This document shows positions 45,499-54,174 of a stretch of DNA of 64,000 nucleotides, one piece after another. A program made the position numbers and the translations under genes. Position 1 is the stretch's first letter. Each line of letters begins with the position of its first letter. The DNA comes from QKTW01 sp052161885. GTDB lineage: Bacteria > Bacteroidota > Bacteroidia > Chitinophagales > Chitinophagaceae. The stretch lies in contig CP197396.1 in NCBI GenBank assembly GCA_052161885.1, forward strand, positions 4,154,001 through 4,218,000, given 5' to 3'. The notes under the pieces are model-generated. The model saw only the letters and a list, made by a program, of their open reading frames with translations, did not search any database and was not told the origin of the DNA.

Positions 45499-47262
45499 TT
45501 AATGTATAACCTCTGTCTGTGGTGTATCACAGCAGGTGCCGAATACCTTTTTATACATTTCCACTTTCTTATCAGGATCGCTGATATCATCTATCATTTT
45601 TATCTGCTGCAGCAACTCCATGTTCTGGATATAGCCTTTCATAGATTCTGCATCCTGTGCTTTCTGGTTGTAGCAATCCAGCGCTTCACCCTGGCCGAGC
45701 AATGCATCCACTACCAGTGAAGATGTACGCAATGTCTGCGGAGCTACATGAAGGATTACGCCTTTTACCTTTATTTCAAGACCGCCATCTGTATAAGTAT
45801 CTTCGAGACCTTTTTTAATACGGAAGAAGCTTTCAGATTCTTTAATACCAAGACAGGCACCATAGTTTATCGTCTGTTGTTCGATGAAGTCGATTTCATC
45901 ATCCTGGTAATTGGTAATGGTGCAGTACGGTTTCAGTATCTGTTTACGCACATTATCAATTTCCCCGGGTACTATGGTATCAGCCAGCAGTTCGTCCAGC
46001 TGCTCTATGTCTACTACGCGCAGGCTTTCCGCATATCCGTTGCAATACGCAATACGGATGTTGGAGAGATAAGTGATCGTAAGATATTCCTGCAGCATCT
46101 GGCGCCATACATGGGTGAGTGTACGGCTCTTGTTGAAGTTTACCAGCTCGCGTACAGTAGTATCTTCTTCACCTTCTTTGGCAGTGTCTGTAGTGCTTGT
46201 ATTTACATTAATCTGGCGGTTGCTGTTGCTCTGGGCCACATGTTTGTCAATAGCGCGGTTTACGGCTTTTACATTAGCAGTACGTGTACCCGAGTAAGCG
46301 CTTGTGCTGGAAGATGATGACGTGCCGCCGCCACCACCGCCGCCGCCAAGGTTCAGGCAGCCGAAAAGGGAAACAGAAGCACTGGCACTTACATTCCAGT
46401 TATGACCACTGGTGTCGGTACTGCTGTTGCTGTTTGTGCTCGATGCACCAACGCTGTTTTCAGTTTCAATGTTATGTTCCAGTTCACTGGTGCTTGACTC
46501 TGAAAAACTATCCAGCACATTTTCTGAGAAGGATTTTGTAGAAGTGAGGTCTTTGTAAGTCCTTACTGAGATCGTTGTTTTTTCACCTGGCAGCAGGGAG
46601 AAGGTTTTCACCACACGGCCGGCGCCATAGTCGCCAAGATAGGCCGCTGTTTTATATTCCTCTATCACTACAAAATAAGGCTCGGCTGCTTTGGGTTTTG
46701 GCAGGAAATGAACACGGGTCTGGAAACCTCCGAGTTTCTGCACTACATATGGCATCTGTCCTTCTTTTGCGAGACGTGCCAGCTGCACTTCGTTCAGAGC
46801 GTTGGTGCTCTCTACGATGCGGGGCGAGTCGGGCGGAGAAGCAAATGTTTTATCGGCAACAGCCTGCATCGGCAGTGCCAGTGCTACCGCTGTGAGGTTA
46901 GACTGTGCAAGGGAAATGTGCTTGCGCAGCAGCAGGCTGTTGGGGATGAGCTTTGCATGCGGTGTCTGCAGCTGTACAGCTTCGCTGAATTTTTGCTGCA
47001 GCTGTTCTACCGGCATACTTTCTACATGCTCAAAGAAATTACCTGCGGGAGCAAGCCTGCACTGTTCCTGGAATACTCTCGGGTCTACACCTTTTACTTT
47101 AAAGTTGCCATAGGTGCTGAACACACTGGTTTGGGGAATATTGTAGTTCAGTACCGGTGCTTGTCCTTTACCAAGCTTAATAAATGGTTCTTTGGGTGTA
47201 CAGGATTCCTGTCCTAATTCTACCCTGATTTCTTTCAGGGAGTCAATCATGTTGTTGGGCAT
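45499..47262 (-). CDS. 587-aa Ser/Thr/Gly-rich protein of unknown function (candidate pore-former or delivery component)
   Basis: No signal peptide and no known catalytic motif. Three regions: an N-terminal part (1-200), the motif FSLLPGEKTTISVRTY at about 221-236, then a 130-residue stretch (about 238-368) extremely rich in Ser, Thr and Asn with an eight-glycine run (306-313), and a C-terminal alpha/beta part ending with a Cys-Cys pair. A Ser/Thr-rich alternating stretch with a Gly-rich hinge resembles the membrane-insertion loop of aerolysin-like pore-forming toxins, but the similarity is only compositional. Preceded by an AraC regulator gene and a -7 box; followed by its own terminator and then the effector-like modules. 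Confidence 0.5.
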   Translation of the reverse strand: MPNNMIDSLKEIRVELGQESCTPKEPFIKLGKGQAPVLNYNIPQTSVFSTYGNFKVKGVDPRVFQEQCRLAPAGNFFEHVESMPVEQLQQKFSEAVQLQTPHAKLIPNSLLLRKHISLAQSNLTAVALALPMQAVADKTFASPPDSPRIVESTNALNEVQLARLAKEGQMPYVVQKLGGFQTRVHFLPKPKAAEPYFVVIEEYKTAAYLGDYGAGRVVKTFSLLPGEKTTISVRTYKDLTSTKSFSENVLDSFSESSTSELEHNIETENSVGASSTNSNSSTDTSGHNWNVSASASVSLFGCLNLGGGGGGGGTSSSSSTSAYSGTRTANVKAVNRAIDKHVAQSNSNRQINVNTSTTDTAKEGEEDTTVRELVNFNKSRTLTHVWRQMLQEYLTITYLSNIRIAYCNGYAESLRVVDIEQLDELLADTIVPGEIDNVRKQILKPYCTITNYQDDEIDFIEQQTINYGACLGIKESESFFRIKKGLEDTYTDGGLEIKVKGVILHVAPQTLRTSSLVVDALLGQGEALDCYNQKAQDAESMKGYIQNMELLQQIKMIDDISDPDKKVEMYKKVFGTCCDTPQTEVIH

Positions 47263-47310
47263 TTTCGGTGTTTTTAATAGTTAACAATTGAGTTTATAAT
47301 GTTTGTATAG

Positions 47311-47318
47311 CAAAGATA
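47311..47318 (-). promoter_or_regulatory. TAnnTTTG -7 box for the 587-aa protein gene
   Basis: TATCTTTG on the minus strand, 49 bases upstream of the ATG. No clear -33 partner, which would fit a promoter that needs the neighbouring AraC-type activator; that is inference. Confidence 0.4.
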
Positions 47319-47359
47319 TGTACACTATAAACTGATTGATTAAAAACATATTACCCGTT

Positions 47360-48229
47360 TCAGACAAGAAAGTTACCCGTTTCAGACACCGCTTGCCTGA
47401 AGGCTGCATTATCAGGGTTGCTCCGGAATTCTGTAGGCGTCATGCCGGAAAGCCGTTTGATATAGCGGTCAAATGCATTGATAGTGGAAAAGCCCAGGCT
47501 ACGTGCGATTGCGGTAACCGGCAACCTGTTGTCTGATAACATACAATAAGCCTTCATCATGATATGATATTTGACAATATCTTTTGCACAGCAACCGAAT
47601 ACAATCATACAGCTGCGGTGCAGTGTTCTTTCTGAGCAGGAAACGGCTTCAGCAAATGCATTGATGGTGCAGGAGTTCAGCGACAGGTCCTGTTCCCGGA
47701 GCACTGAAAGAAATTTATCCGCCGTTTTTATATGGGTATCACTTTTGTTCCGGTATTTCTCCATCCATATTCCGTTGATCTTCCTGATTCGTAACTCTAT
47801 CCAGTGGGTTATAACGTGTAATATGTGGTGAGCATTCCCGGCACCAGTGAGCTGTAATATCTCTGAAAAACTGCACAAATCTCCCGGGCCGGTTGACGGG
47901 AGTTGCTTATATGTTTTGTACTTGACAGCATAAAGCAGCTTTTTGTGATAGGAATTCAGTGCAGTTTCAGGTATATCAATGCATATACATGCATTTTCTT
48001 CCGGCAGGCAGATGTAGTGGAGATGTAATGGCGGAACGATATACAGACTGCCGGCTGATATTTCGTACGGGCAGGTATCGATGTAGATGTGGCCGCCTGT
48101 TTTTTCAAAGAGGAAAAGACGGGTATTTAATGTGAAATGTACTTTGCCGGAATAAGGTGGATTTACAGAAATCCTGAGTGCTTCGTTTTCATTTACAGGG
48201 CATGAAAATACTTTAATTAACTGGTTCAT
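47360..48229 (-). CDS. AraC-family transcriptional regulator
   Basis: 289 aa. The C-terminal ~90 residues form the double helix-turn-helix: AEAVSCSERTLHRSC for the first and IARSLGFSTINAFDRYIKRLSGMTPTEFR for the second (the latter quoted in parts). The N-terminal half resembles the cupin-type ligand domain of AraC/XylS proteins. It lies directly upstream of the 587-aa protein gene on the same strand with 97 bases between and may activate it and the following modules. The inducer is unknown. Confidence 0.9.
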   Translation of the reverse strand: MNQLIKVFSCPVNENEALRISVNPPYSGKVHFTLNTRLFLFEKTGGHIYIDTCPYEISAGSLYIVPPLHLHYICLPEENACICIDIPETALNSYHKKLLYAVKYKTYKQLPSTGPGDLCSFSEILQLTGAGNAHHILHVITHWIELRIRKINGIWMEKYRNKSDTHIKTADKFLSVLREQDLSLNSCTINAFAEAVSCSERTLHRSCMIVFGCCAKDIVKYHIMMKAYCMLSDNRLPVTAIARSLGFSTINAFDRYIKRLSGMTPTEFRSNPDNAAFRQAVSETGNFLV

Positions 48230-48387
48230 AGTTGGGTGTTTATAGTGGGTTCCTGGTAGTTTTCAATACAAATATGGGGTAAAATTTACTATTTAACGCG
48301 TCTAAAAATGAATTTTATATGGTCATGTATAATTTTAACATTATTTGTTAACGCCATCGTTTAGCGGCGTAAAATATGGGCGGATAT

Positions 48388-48426
48388 AACAAGAATACCG
48401 CCGGTATAACGACGGTATCCTTGTTT
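48388..48426 (-). terminator. Hairpin terminator downstream of the broken gene
   Basis: Left arm 48388-48402 and right arm about 48409-48426 pair with one wobble and one bulged base. On the minus strand it lies after the pseudogene and before the AraC gene, separating the two. Confidence 0.65.
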
Positions 48427-48446
48427 AAAATAATGAGTCAAAAGCG

Positions 48447-48862
48447 TTAAAATGAGTGTAAATATTGATGCTTCACCAGGTATTCAATTATAACCTGTGC
48501 CTTTTCCTCTGACGTTGCGGCAGGGGGGTACCGGAACTGCCACCTTTTGTTTGTCTATATGTGTATGTAAAAGGCTGGTAGCAGCTGTATCCTGAAAATA
48601 AGCTTCTGCTACAACAGTTTTATCCCTGGGGATAACGATGTAAACTATTTTTCCCGGTTGATTATTCAACGGCCTGTTTCAATGCTGTAAGCTCCTATGG
48701 TTTTATTGCCCTGGTATATCTTACCACCCAGTATAGAGACAGGGGTGGTAGTATTGTGATGTGTGTACCGATTTACAGAGGGTGTATTTTGCAGGGCAAC
48801 CTTTTCTGACCATATATGAATCCAGGAAAGAACATTATAACTGCAATAAACAGGTTTTTCAT
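48447..48862 (-). pseudogene. Frameshifted remnant of a paralogue of the 39291-40046 secreted protein
   Basis: Starting at ATG 48862, the frame encodes a signal peptide (FIAVIMFFPGFIYG) and then needs three single-base corrections: near the A-run at 48802-48805 (one base missing), near 48669-48675 (one missing) and in the run of six Cs at 48523-48528 (one extra). With these the product continues through NTTTPVSILGGKI and PGKIVYIVIP to a closing IIEYLVKHQYLH. The middle 57 residues align without gaps to the second half of the 39291-40046 protein, 21 identical by hand count. The ~100-residue middle of the intact protein is missing. Homopolymer sequencing errors are an alternative explanation for two of the three shifts. 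Confidence 0.65.
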
Positions 48863-48889
48863 AGATACAATGCTTTACAGAAAGTAAAA

Positions 48890-49246
48890 TTACGCAGCTT
48901 CCCAGTTGTCGAAAAGCATATTCAGATAGTAATTTTCTTCTTTGGTGATCACATTGTCGGCCTTGGCGAGTTCCAGTGCAAAACGGAGCAGGCTTTTACG
49001 CTCTGCTTCTGTAGCATCGTCGTAGAAATCATCCATGGCTTTCAGGTAGTGGCGCTCCCATTCATCGGGGTGCAGGTTACTGATGATTTCCATTTCGCGG
49101 TCCAGGTTTACACGAAACGGAAACTCTTCCACAATATAATCACGTATCACTTTATCTTCTTCTGCGCCTATCCGGAAGTCAACCGCCGACAGGATCATCA
49201 ATATATGGTAGCCGGCAATAGTTTTGTTCATTCTGTTGTTGGGCAT
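48890..49246 (-). CDS. TerB-like (tellurite-resistance-fold) protein
   Basis: 118 aa from ATG 49246 (or 49231); the GTG that overlaps the preceding stop is unlikely. The helical pattern ILMILSAVDFRIGAEEDKVIRDYI, a central DDFYDDATEAERKSLLRFA and AKADNVITKEENYYLN, with acidic residues at the metal sites, matches TerB-type proteins whose role is usually in membrane stress. Directly downstream of alanine dehydrogenase on the same strand. Confidence 0.75.
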   Translation of the reverse strand: MPNNRMNKTIAGYHILMILSAVDFRIGAEEDKVIRDYIVEEFPFRVNLDREMEIISNLHPDEWERHYLKAMDDFYDDATEAERKSLLRFALELAKADNVITKEENYYLNMLFDNWEAA

Positions 49247-49272
49247 ACAATTCAAAACGGTGATGGTTAACA

Positions 49273-50484
49273 CTAACTTTGAGAGGCCAGCAGCAGGTCC
49301 AGGTCGGTATATTTAAACCCGAAGCGCCTTGCCAGCGGGGCATTGGTAATACAGCCTTTATACAGGTATACACCGTTGCGTATGCCGCGCTTCGATTGTA
49401 TCAGCAGTTCGGCCCCGCCAAGGTCTGCACATTGCTGCAGTATGGGCATCAGTACATTGCTGATGGCGCGGGATGCGGTACGCGATACGCCTGAAGCAAT
49501 ATTGGGCACGCAATAATGTATTACATCGTATTTTTTGTAGATCGGGTTTTCGTGGCTGGTAACCCTTGATGTTTCAAAGCAGCCGCCACGGTCTATGCTT
49601 ACGTCTACGATTACAGAGCCGGCCTTCATATTGCTTACCATAGCATCTGTTACTACCACCGGTGTTATGCCGTTTACAGGCTTCAGAGCGCCTACGGCCA
49701 CATCTGCGCTACCCAGTTCTTCGGCCAGTGTTACCGGCTCCAGTACGGAGGTAAATATCCTGCGGCCAATGTTGTTCTGCAGGCGCATCAGGCGGTATAT
49801 GGAATTGTCAAAAACTTTAATAGAAGCACCGAGGCCTATAGCGGTACGGGCTGCAAATTCGCCCACAACACCGGCCCCTATGATCAGCACCTTGGCTGGC
49901 GGCACACCGGATATACCGCCAAGCAGTATTCCTTTTCCGTTGTGGACATTGCTGAGGTATTTGGCTGCAGTAAGGATAGCAGAATTGCCGGCGATCTCAC
50001 TCATGGAGCGCACGATAGGATAGGTGCCCGAATCGTCTTTAATAGACTCAAAAGCAATGCCTATGATCTTTTTCTGGATCAGCTGCTCCATCATTTCGGC
50101 TTTCAGGAACGGCAGATGGATCGGTGAGATCACCACCTGGTTTGGCTGCAGCAGGTGCACCTCTTCTTCAGATATCGGTGCGGATTTTATGATCGTAGTG
50201 GCTTTATACAGCTCCGCTTTGTCGTATACAATACGTGCACCGGCTTCGCTGTAATCGCTGTCAAAATAAAATGAACCTTCCCCGGCATTGTGCTCTACGG
50301 CTACTTCATTGCCATTATTTACCAGCACAGATACTGCTTCCGGTGTCAATGCCACGCGGTTTTCCTGGAAGGATGTTTCTTTCGGAATGCCTATAAACAG
50401 CTCTTTCTTCTTCGGTAAAATTTCCAGCGTCTCTTCCAGTGGTACGTACGAAAAAGACGGGGAAATATACGGTCGTTTGCTCAT
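49273..50484 (-). CDS. ald: Alanine dehydrogenase
   Basis: 403 aa from ATG 50484; a longer frame upstream is less likely. NAD-dependent reversible deamination of alanine to pyruvate. The N-terminal IGIPKETSFQENRVALTPEAV segment and the central Rossmann motif LIIGAGVVGEFAART are diagnostic for the Ald/PNT family, with VDVSIDRGGCFETS in the active site. An extra ~35 residues precede the usual start of the family. It shares the family with transhydrogenase subunits, so the name is slightly less certain than the fold. Confidence 0.85.
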   Translation of the reverse strand: MSKRPYISPSFSYVPLEETLEILPKKKELFIGIPKETSFQENRVALTPEAVSVLVNNGNEVAVEHNAGEGSFYFDSDYSEAGARIVYDKAELYKATTIIKSAPISEEEVHLLQPNQVVISPIHLPFLKAEMMEQLIQKKIIGIAFESIKDDSGTYPIVRSMSEIAGNSAILTAAKYLSNVHNGKGILLGGISGVPPAKVLIIGAGVVGEFAARTAIGLGASIKVFDNSIYRLMRLQNNIGRRIFTSVLEPVTLAEELGSADVAVGALKPVNGITPVVVTDAMVSNMKAGSVIVDVSIDRGGCFETSRVTSHENPIYKKYDVIHYCVPNIASGVSRTASRAISNVLMPILQQCADLGGAELLIQSKRGIRNGVYLYKGCITNAPLARRFGFKYTDLDLLLASQS

Positions 50485-50628
50485 GCCTGCTCCCTGATTT
50501 TCATTTTGCAGAAATATACAAAACAAGTTTTAATAAAAGAAGTGTGAAGTAACGAATTATATAACAAATACAATCAGTACATAAGGTTAAAAAAGCAACA
50601 TGATACTGCGGTTTGTCCCTTTAAATTT

Positions 50629-50636
50629 TATTTTTG
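50629..50636 (+). promoter_or_regulatory. TAnnTTTG -7 box for rpoN
   Basis: TATTTTTG, exact consensus, 20 bases before the rpoN ATG. A TTTG further upstream (50612-50615) is closer than the usual spacing. Confidence 0.5.
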
Positions 50637-50655
50637 TAGCAGACATTACAATTGG

Positions 50656-52140
50656 ATGCTAAAACAGTCGCAACAACAAAAGCTGTTACAGAAACTATCA
50701 CCCCAGCAGATTCAGCTTATGAAACTGCTGCAGGTGCCTACTGCCAGTCTGGAAGAGCGGATTAAAGAAGAGATAGAAGAAAACCCGGCACTGGAATATA
50801 GTTCGGACAGTGAATATGAGCAGGACGAGTACGGGCTGTCGGATAAAAATGACGGAGATGATACAGATACCGATGATGCAGACCTCAGTGATGATACTGC
50901 TGATAAGGTAGATCTGGATGAATTTCTCCGCCATGAAGATGATGATGGCGGCAGTGACTACGGCTATGATTATAATGGTGGTGAGAGCGAACGACAGACA
51001 ATACCTGTACGGGTAGAAACGAGCTTTCATGACCATCTGCTGGATCAGCTGGGTCTGCTGGAGCTGGACGAAAGGAGTCAGAAAATAGCAGAACAGATCA
51101 TTGGCAGCCTCGATGAAGATGGTTACCTCCGCCGGGAAGTGACAGCGCTGGTAGATGATCTGGCATTCGGGCAGAATGTATATACATCTGTAGAGGAGGT
51201 AAATGAGCTGATCGGGAAAATACAGCAGTTTGATCCGCCCGGTATCTGTGCCTGGACACTGCAGGAATGCCTGCTCTTACAGTTGAGACGCATAGAGCCG
51301 CAGACAAAAGAAGTAAAGAATGCAATAGAAGTGATAGACCGTTATTTTAACGAGTTTATTAAAAAACACTACGATAAAATACAGCGTCACCTGGGACTGA
51401 ATGATGCAGATTTTAAAGAAGTGATCAACTGTATTATACGTCTGAATCCCAAGCCAGGATCGGCTTTTGCGGTGCTGAACAAAGCAGAGAGCTATATCAT
51501 CCCGGATTTCTTTGTATTTAATAATAACGGAATACTGGAGCTGACGCTTAACGCCAAAAACGCTCCCGAGCTGCGTGTCTCTGAAGGATATAAAGAGATG
51601 ATGAAGGCATATGACCGCAGTGAGAAGAAGGACAAGCGTCAGAAAGAAGCACTGATGTTCATCAAGCAGAAGCTGGATGCAGCGAAATGGTTTATCGATG
51701 CTATTAAGCAGCGGCAACATACACTGCTGCACACCATGCATGCTATATTAACTTTTCAGCATGAGTTCTTCCTTACCGGCGATGACACTACACTCAAGCC
51801 TATGATCCTGAAAGACATTGCACAGGCTACTTCGCTGGATGTTTCAACAGTATCGCGAGTGGCCAACAGTAAGTTTGTGCAGACTGAATTCGGAACATAT
51901 AAGCTTAAGTATTTCTTTTCTGAGGCCTTGCAGACTGAAAGCGGCGAAGAGGTATCTACGCGGGAAGTAAAAAGTATCCTCACTGATATTATTGGAAGTG
52001 AGGATAAACGCAAGCCGCACTCTGATGAAAAACTCACGGATATGCTGCAGGAGAAAGGCTATAACATTGCACGGCGTACGGTGGCAAAATACAGGGAACA
52101 GCTGAACATACCTGTGGCCAGGCTGCGTAAAGAGCTTTAA
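50656..52140 (+). CDS. rpoN: RNA polymerase sigma-54 factor
   Basis: 494 aa. Region I at the start is the Gln/Leu-rich activator-responsive part (QQKLLQKLSPQQIQLMKLLQ, residues 6-25), followed by an acidic linker (DDTDTDDADLSDD) and the core-binding region. The C-terminal DNA-binding domain ends with the RpoN box ARRTVAKYRE. It directs transcription from -24/-12 promoters with AAA+ activators. No activator gene is adjacent. A -7 box precedes it. Confidence 0.96.
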   Translation: MLKQSQQQKLLQKLSPQQIQLMKLLQVPTASLEERIKEEIEENPALEYSSDSEYEQDEYGLSDKNDGDDTDTDDADLSDDTADKVDLDEFLRHEDDDGGSDYGYDYNGGESERQTIPVRVETSFHDHLLDQLGLLELDERSQKIAEQIIGSLDEDGYLRREVTALVDDLAFGQNVYTSVEEVNELIGKIQQFDPPGICAWTLQECLLLQLRRIEPQTKEVKNAIEVIDRYFNEFIKKHYDKIQRHLGLNDADFKEVINCIIRLNPKPGSAFAVLNKAESYIIPDFFVFNNNGILELTLNAKNAPELRVSEGYKEMMKAYDRSEKKDKRQKEALMFIKQKLDAAKWFIDAIKQRQHTLLHTMHAILTFQHEFFLTGDDTTLKPMILKDIAQATSLDVSTVSRVANSKFVQTEFGTYKLKYFFSEALQTESGEEVSTREVKSILTDIIGSEDKRKPHSDEKLTDMLQEKGYNIARRTVAKYREQLNIPVARLRKEL

Positions 52141-52245
52141 TACAGTAACTTTTCCGCAGGCAGGAAGATTAAGACGATAGTGCAGGACTATAAAGTAGTT
52201 CCGGAGATATAAAAACATTCAATTATATTTTGGCCGCCTGCACCG

Positions 52246-52253
52246 TACATTTG
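52246..52253 (+). promoter_or_regulatory. TAnnTTTG -7 box upstream of the small orphan ORF
   Basis: TACATTTG, exact consensus, 50 bases before the ATG at 52303, in a stretch with no other gene start. Confidence 0.4.
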
Positions 52254-52302
52254 TAGTGAAGTTCTTTGACAGGCGAAACAACCAGTTATTGGAGTACAAA
52301 AA

Positions 52303-52542
52303 ATGGTAATTATAACTATTGTTACCGAACAGCATAAAAGCCCGATCACTGAAAAGAAAACATCTTGTAGGAATCTACGGAAGAGAAAATGTCCCGGCAA
52401 AAGTTCTACAGTAATCATCTGTATTACAGCTTTGCTGATCGGATACCTGCATTGGAGTGCTGCCCAGGCAGAAAACCTGATTGCAGCGTTTTTATTGCAG
52501 CATTTGGTGGAAAAAGTAATCCGCCTTTTTCTATACCGCTAA
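52303..52542 (+). CDS. Possible small membrane protein (uncertain)
   Basis: 79 aa. The C-terminal half has one hydrophobic segment (STVIICITALLIGYLHW) followed by an amphipathic stretch, and codon choice in this half looks like a real gene. The first 35 residues are charged and less convincing. A -7 box lies upstream and a hairpin (52586-52609) downstream. It could instead be a non-coding RNA of about 350 bases. The rest of the 52141-52650 gap shows nothing else. Confidence 0.35.
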   Translation: MVIITIVTEQHKSPITEKKTSCRNLRKRKCPGKSSTVIICITALLIGYLHWSAAQAENLIAAFLLQHLVEKVIRLFLYR

Positions 52543-52585
52543 CAAGCAAAAGTCAAACTCAATTTTCGTCTGTTATAGGAATTTT

Positions 52586-52609
52586 GGAGGTCGCCGTTAT
52601 GGCGGCCTT
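52586..52609 (+). terminator. Hairpin at the end of the orphan transcript
   Basis: Stem 52588-52595 with 52601-52608 (8 bp with one G-U pair), 5-base loop, followed by TCGTTGTTTC. The T-tract is imperfect. Confidence 0.55.
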
Positions 52610-52650
52610 CGTTGTTTCAAAACATTATTTTGATAATGCTGACTAGGATA

Positions 52651-54174
52651 TTAATTTCCTTTGAACCTGTATACCGTATATCCCGCAATTTTTCCCAGCT
52701 TCTGAAATTTTGCTTCGTCAAAATGAACAAACGGAAGTTCAACATCATTTATATTCAGCTCTTCTTTCTCAGATTTGGTAACCACATAGCTGACGAGCCC
52801 GTCATTCATATGATCTATAAAGCCGCTCTGGTCAATAGTTTGGGGATTAGTGAGGTATACCTGGCTGGTTACGTCTTTATTGGGCATAATGCTGTAACCA
52901 AAAAATATGTTGTCTAGAAATTCCCGCGTGGAAAAATAGACATACTGACCTGGTTTCAATTTCAGCTCCTGGTCAAAATAGTGGCGTAATTCTTCTCCGG
53001 ATGTGTATAATTGTTTTTCGTTTTTAAACCACCTTTCTACAAATACAGCAGAGAACTGGCCTATAGCTTTAGATGAAATAAGTACCACAAAACAAAAGCC
53101 CGCAAAGCCCGAAACGAGCACATTTTTTTTCCCTATGCGGAAGAGTCTCCTGTTTGCAAAATCCATATCCTTCAATCCTGGCAACAGCAGCAGCAGGAAC
53201 AGTAAAAACTCTGTAAAGTAGTTGTTGCTGCTGCCTATTTTAAGGCCGGTGATCACGGCAAAGAAAAAAGAAAAGATCATCGCGCAGGCAAGAAAATGGT
53301 TTGCCTCACTGACGGAATCTGTCCGCTTGTACAGAAAGCCGAACAAAATGAAACCTAGAAAATAACAAGGTATCAGATCGTAGTAGAACTGGCTTGTAAA
53401 AATGGTAATAGGATACGAATAGTCAAATCCGTTCTTCAGCCCGAGGTAAGCATTCTGGTAAAATGACAGCAGGTCGCCATTTATCAACAGGTACAACAGG
53501 CCTCCAAAGCAGGCTACAGACACAATTCCATAAAAGAACGCATGTAGCCATCTGCCCATGATAAATGCAAGGTAAAAGCAGATAATGAGTGGAAGCAATA
53601 TGCCGCTTTGCTTGGTAAGTATACAGCAGGCTGTTGTAAGCGCCGAAGCAAATAACAGCAGCAATCCCGGTTTACGGATATAACGGAGAAACAGGTATAT
53701 CGTAAGCATGAAAAACAGCAGCTGCAGGCTGTCTACACGGCCCAGGTAATGGACGGTAAGTATCATAATGACCGGCAGGGCATACACCAACGACCTGCGG
53801 TAGTTTCGTGTCCATGCGCTGGTTGCTGCAGCTGCAAGTAATATGGTAGCAAGATTGCAGAGCAGTGAAAAAGCTTTTGTAACAATGTATATAGCCTGAA
53901 CATCTGCGGTTGTTATATGCAGCAGACGACAAAATCCGGCCATGAGCGAGTAATATAAGGGTGTATACTGCATAATGGCAAAAGGCACTTTTGTGGGATC
54001 CTGGTACAGTGGCTGACCGGCAATAATGCGCTGTATACCGTAGATCACATTCTGATCTACGCCGCCTGCATTGGATTTATAGTAAAATACCAGTACGATA
54101 CGGACAAGCAGCGTGAGGCAAAACAGGAATATGACATATGCTGAAAGTTTATTGTTGCGGAGCAGTTGCTTCAT
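52651..54174 (-). CDS. GT-C type membrane glycosyltransferase
   Basis: 507 aa with about eleven hydrophobic segments and a C-terminal soluble domain of ~130 residues. An acidic residue in the first extracytoplasmic loop (GGVDQNVIYGI) is in the position of the catalytic Asp of GT-C enzymes (GT39/GT87-like), which transfer sugars from lipid-phosphate donors. Its start overlaps the GT2 gene upstream by 26 bases, so the two work as a pair: GT2 makes the lipid-linked sugar and this enzyme uses it. The acceptor is unknown. Confidence 0.8.
   Translation of the reverse strand: MKQLLRNNKLSAYVIFLFCLTLLVRIVLVFYYKSNAGGVDQNVIYGIQRIIAGQPLYQDPTKVPFAIMQYTPLYYSLMAGFCRLLHITTADVQAIYIVTKAFSLLCNLATILLAAAATSAWTRNYRRSLVYALPVIMILTVHYLGRVDSLQLLFFMLTIYLFLRYIRKPGLLLLFASALTTACCILTKQSGILLPLIICFYLAFIMGRWLHAFFYGIVSVACFGGLLYLLINGDLLSFYQNAYLGLKNGFDYSYPITIFTSQFYYDLIPCYFLGFILFGFLYKRTDSVSEANHFLACAMIFSFFFAVITGLKIGSSNNYFTEFLLFLLLLLPGLKDMDFANRRLFRIGKKNVLVSGFAGFCFVVLISSKAIGQFSAVFVERWFKNEKQLYTSGEELRHYFDQELKLKPGQYVYFSTREFLDNIFFGYSIMPNKDVTSQVYLTNPQTIDQSGFIDHMNDGLVSYVVTKSEKEELNINDVELPFVHFDEAKFQKLGKIAGYTVYRFKGN

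Noticed and set aside
40210..48229. Phage-like or contractile-injection structural genes
   Set aside because: No tail tube, sheath, baseplate, spike or ATPase protein could be found in this window; only effector-like and exported proteins.
48484..48669. Small 61-aa gene on the minus strand
   Set aside because: It begins at a TTG and is the middle frame of the frameshifted gene at 48447-48862, not an independent gene.
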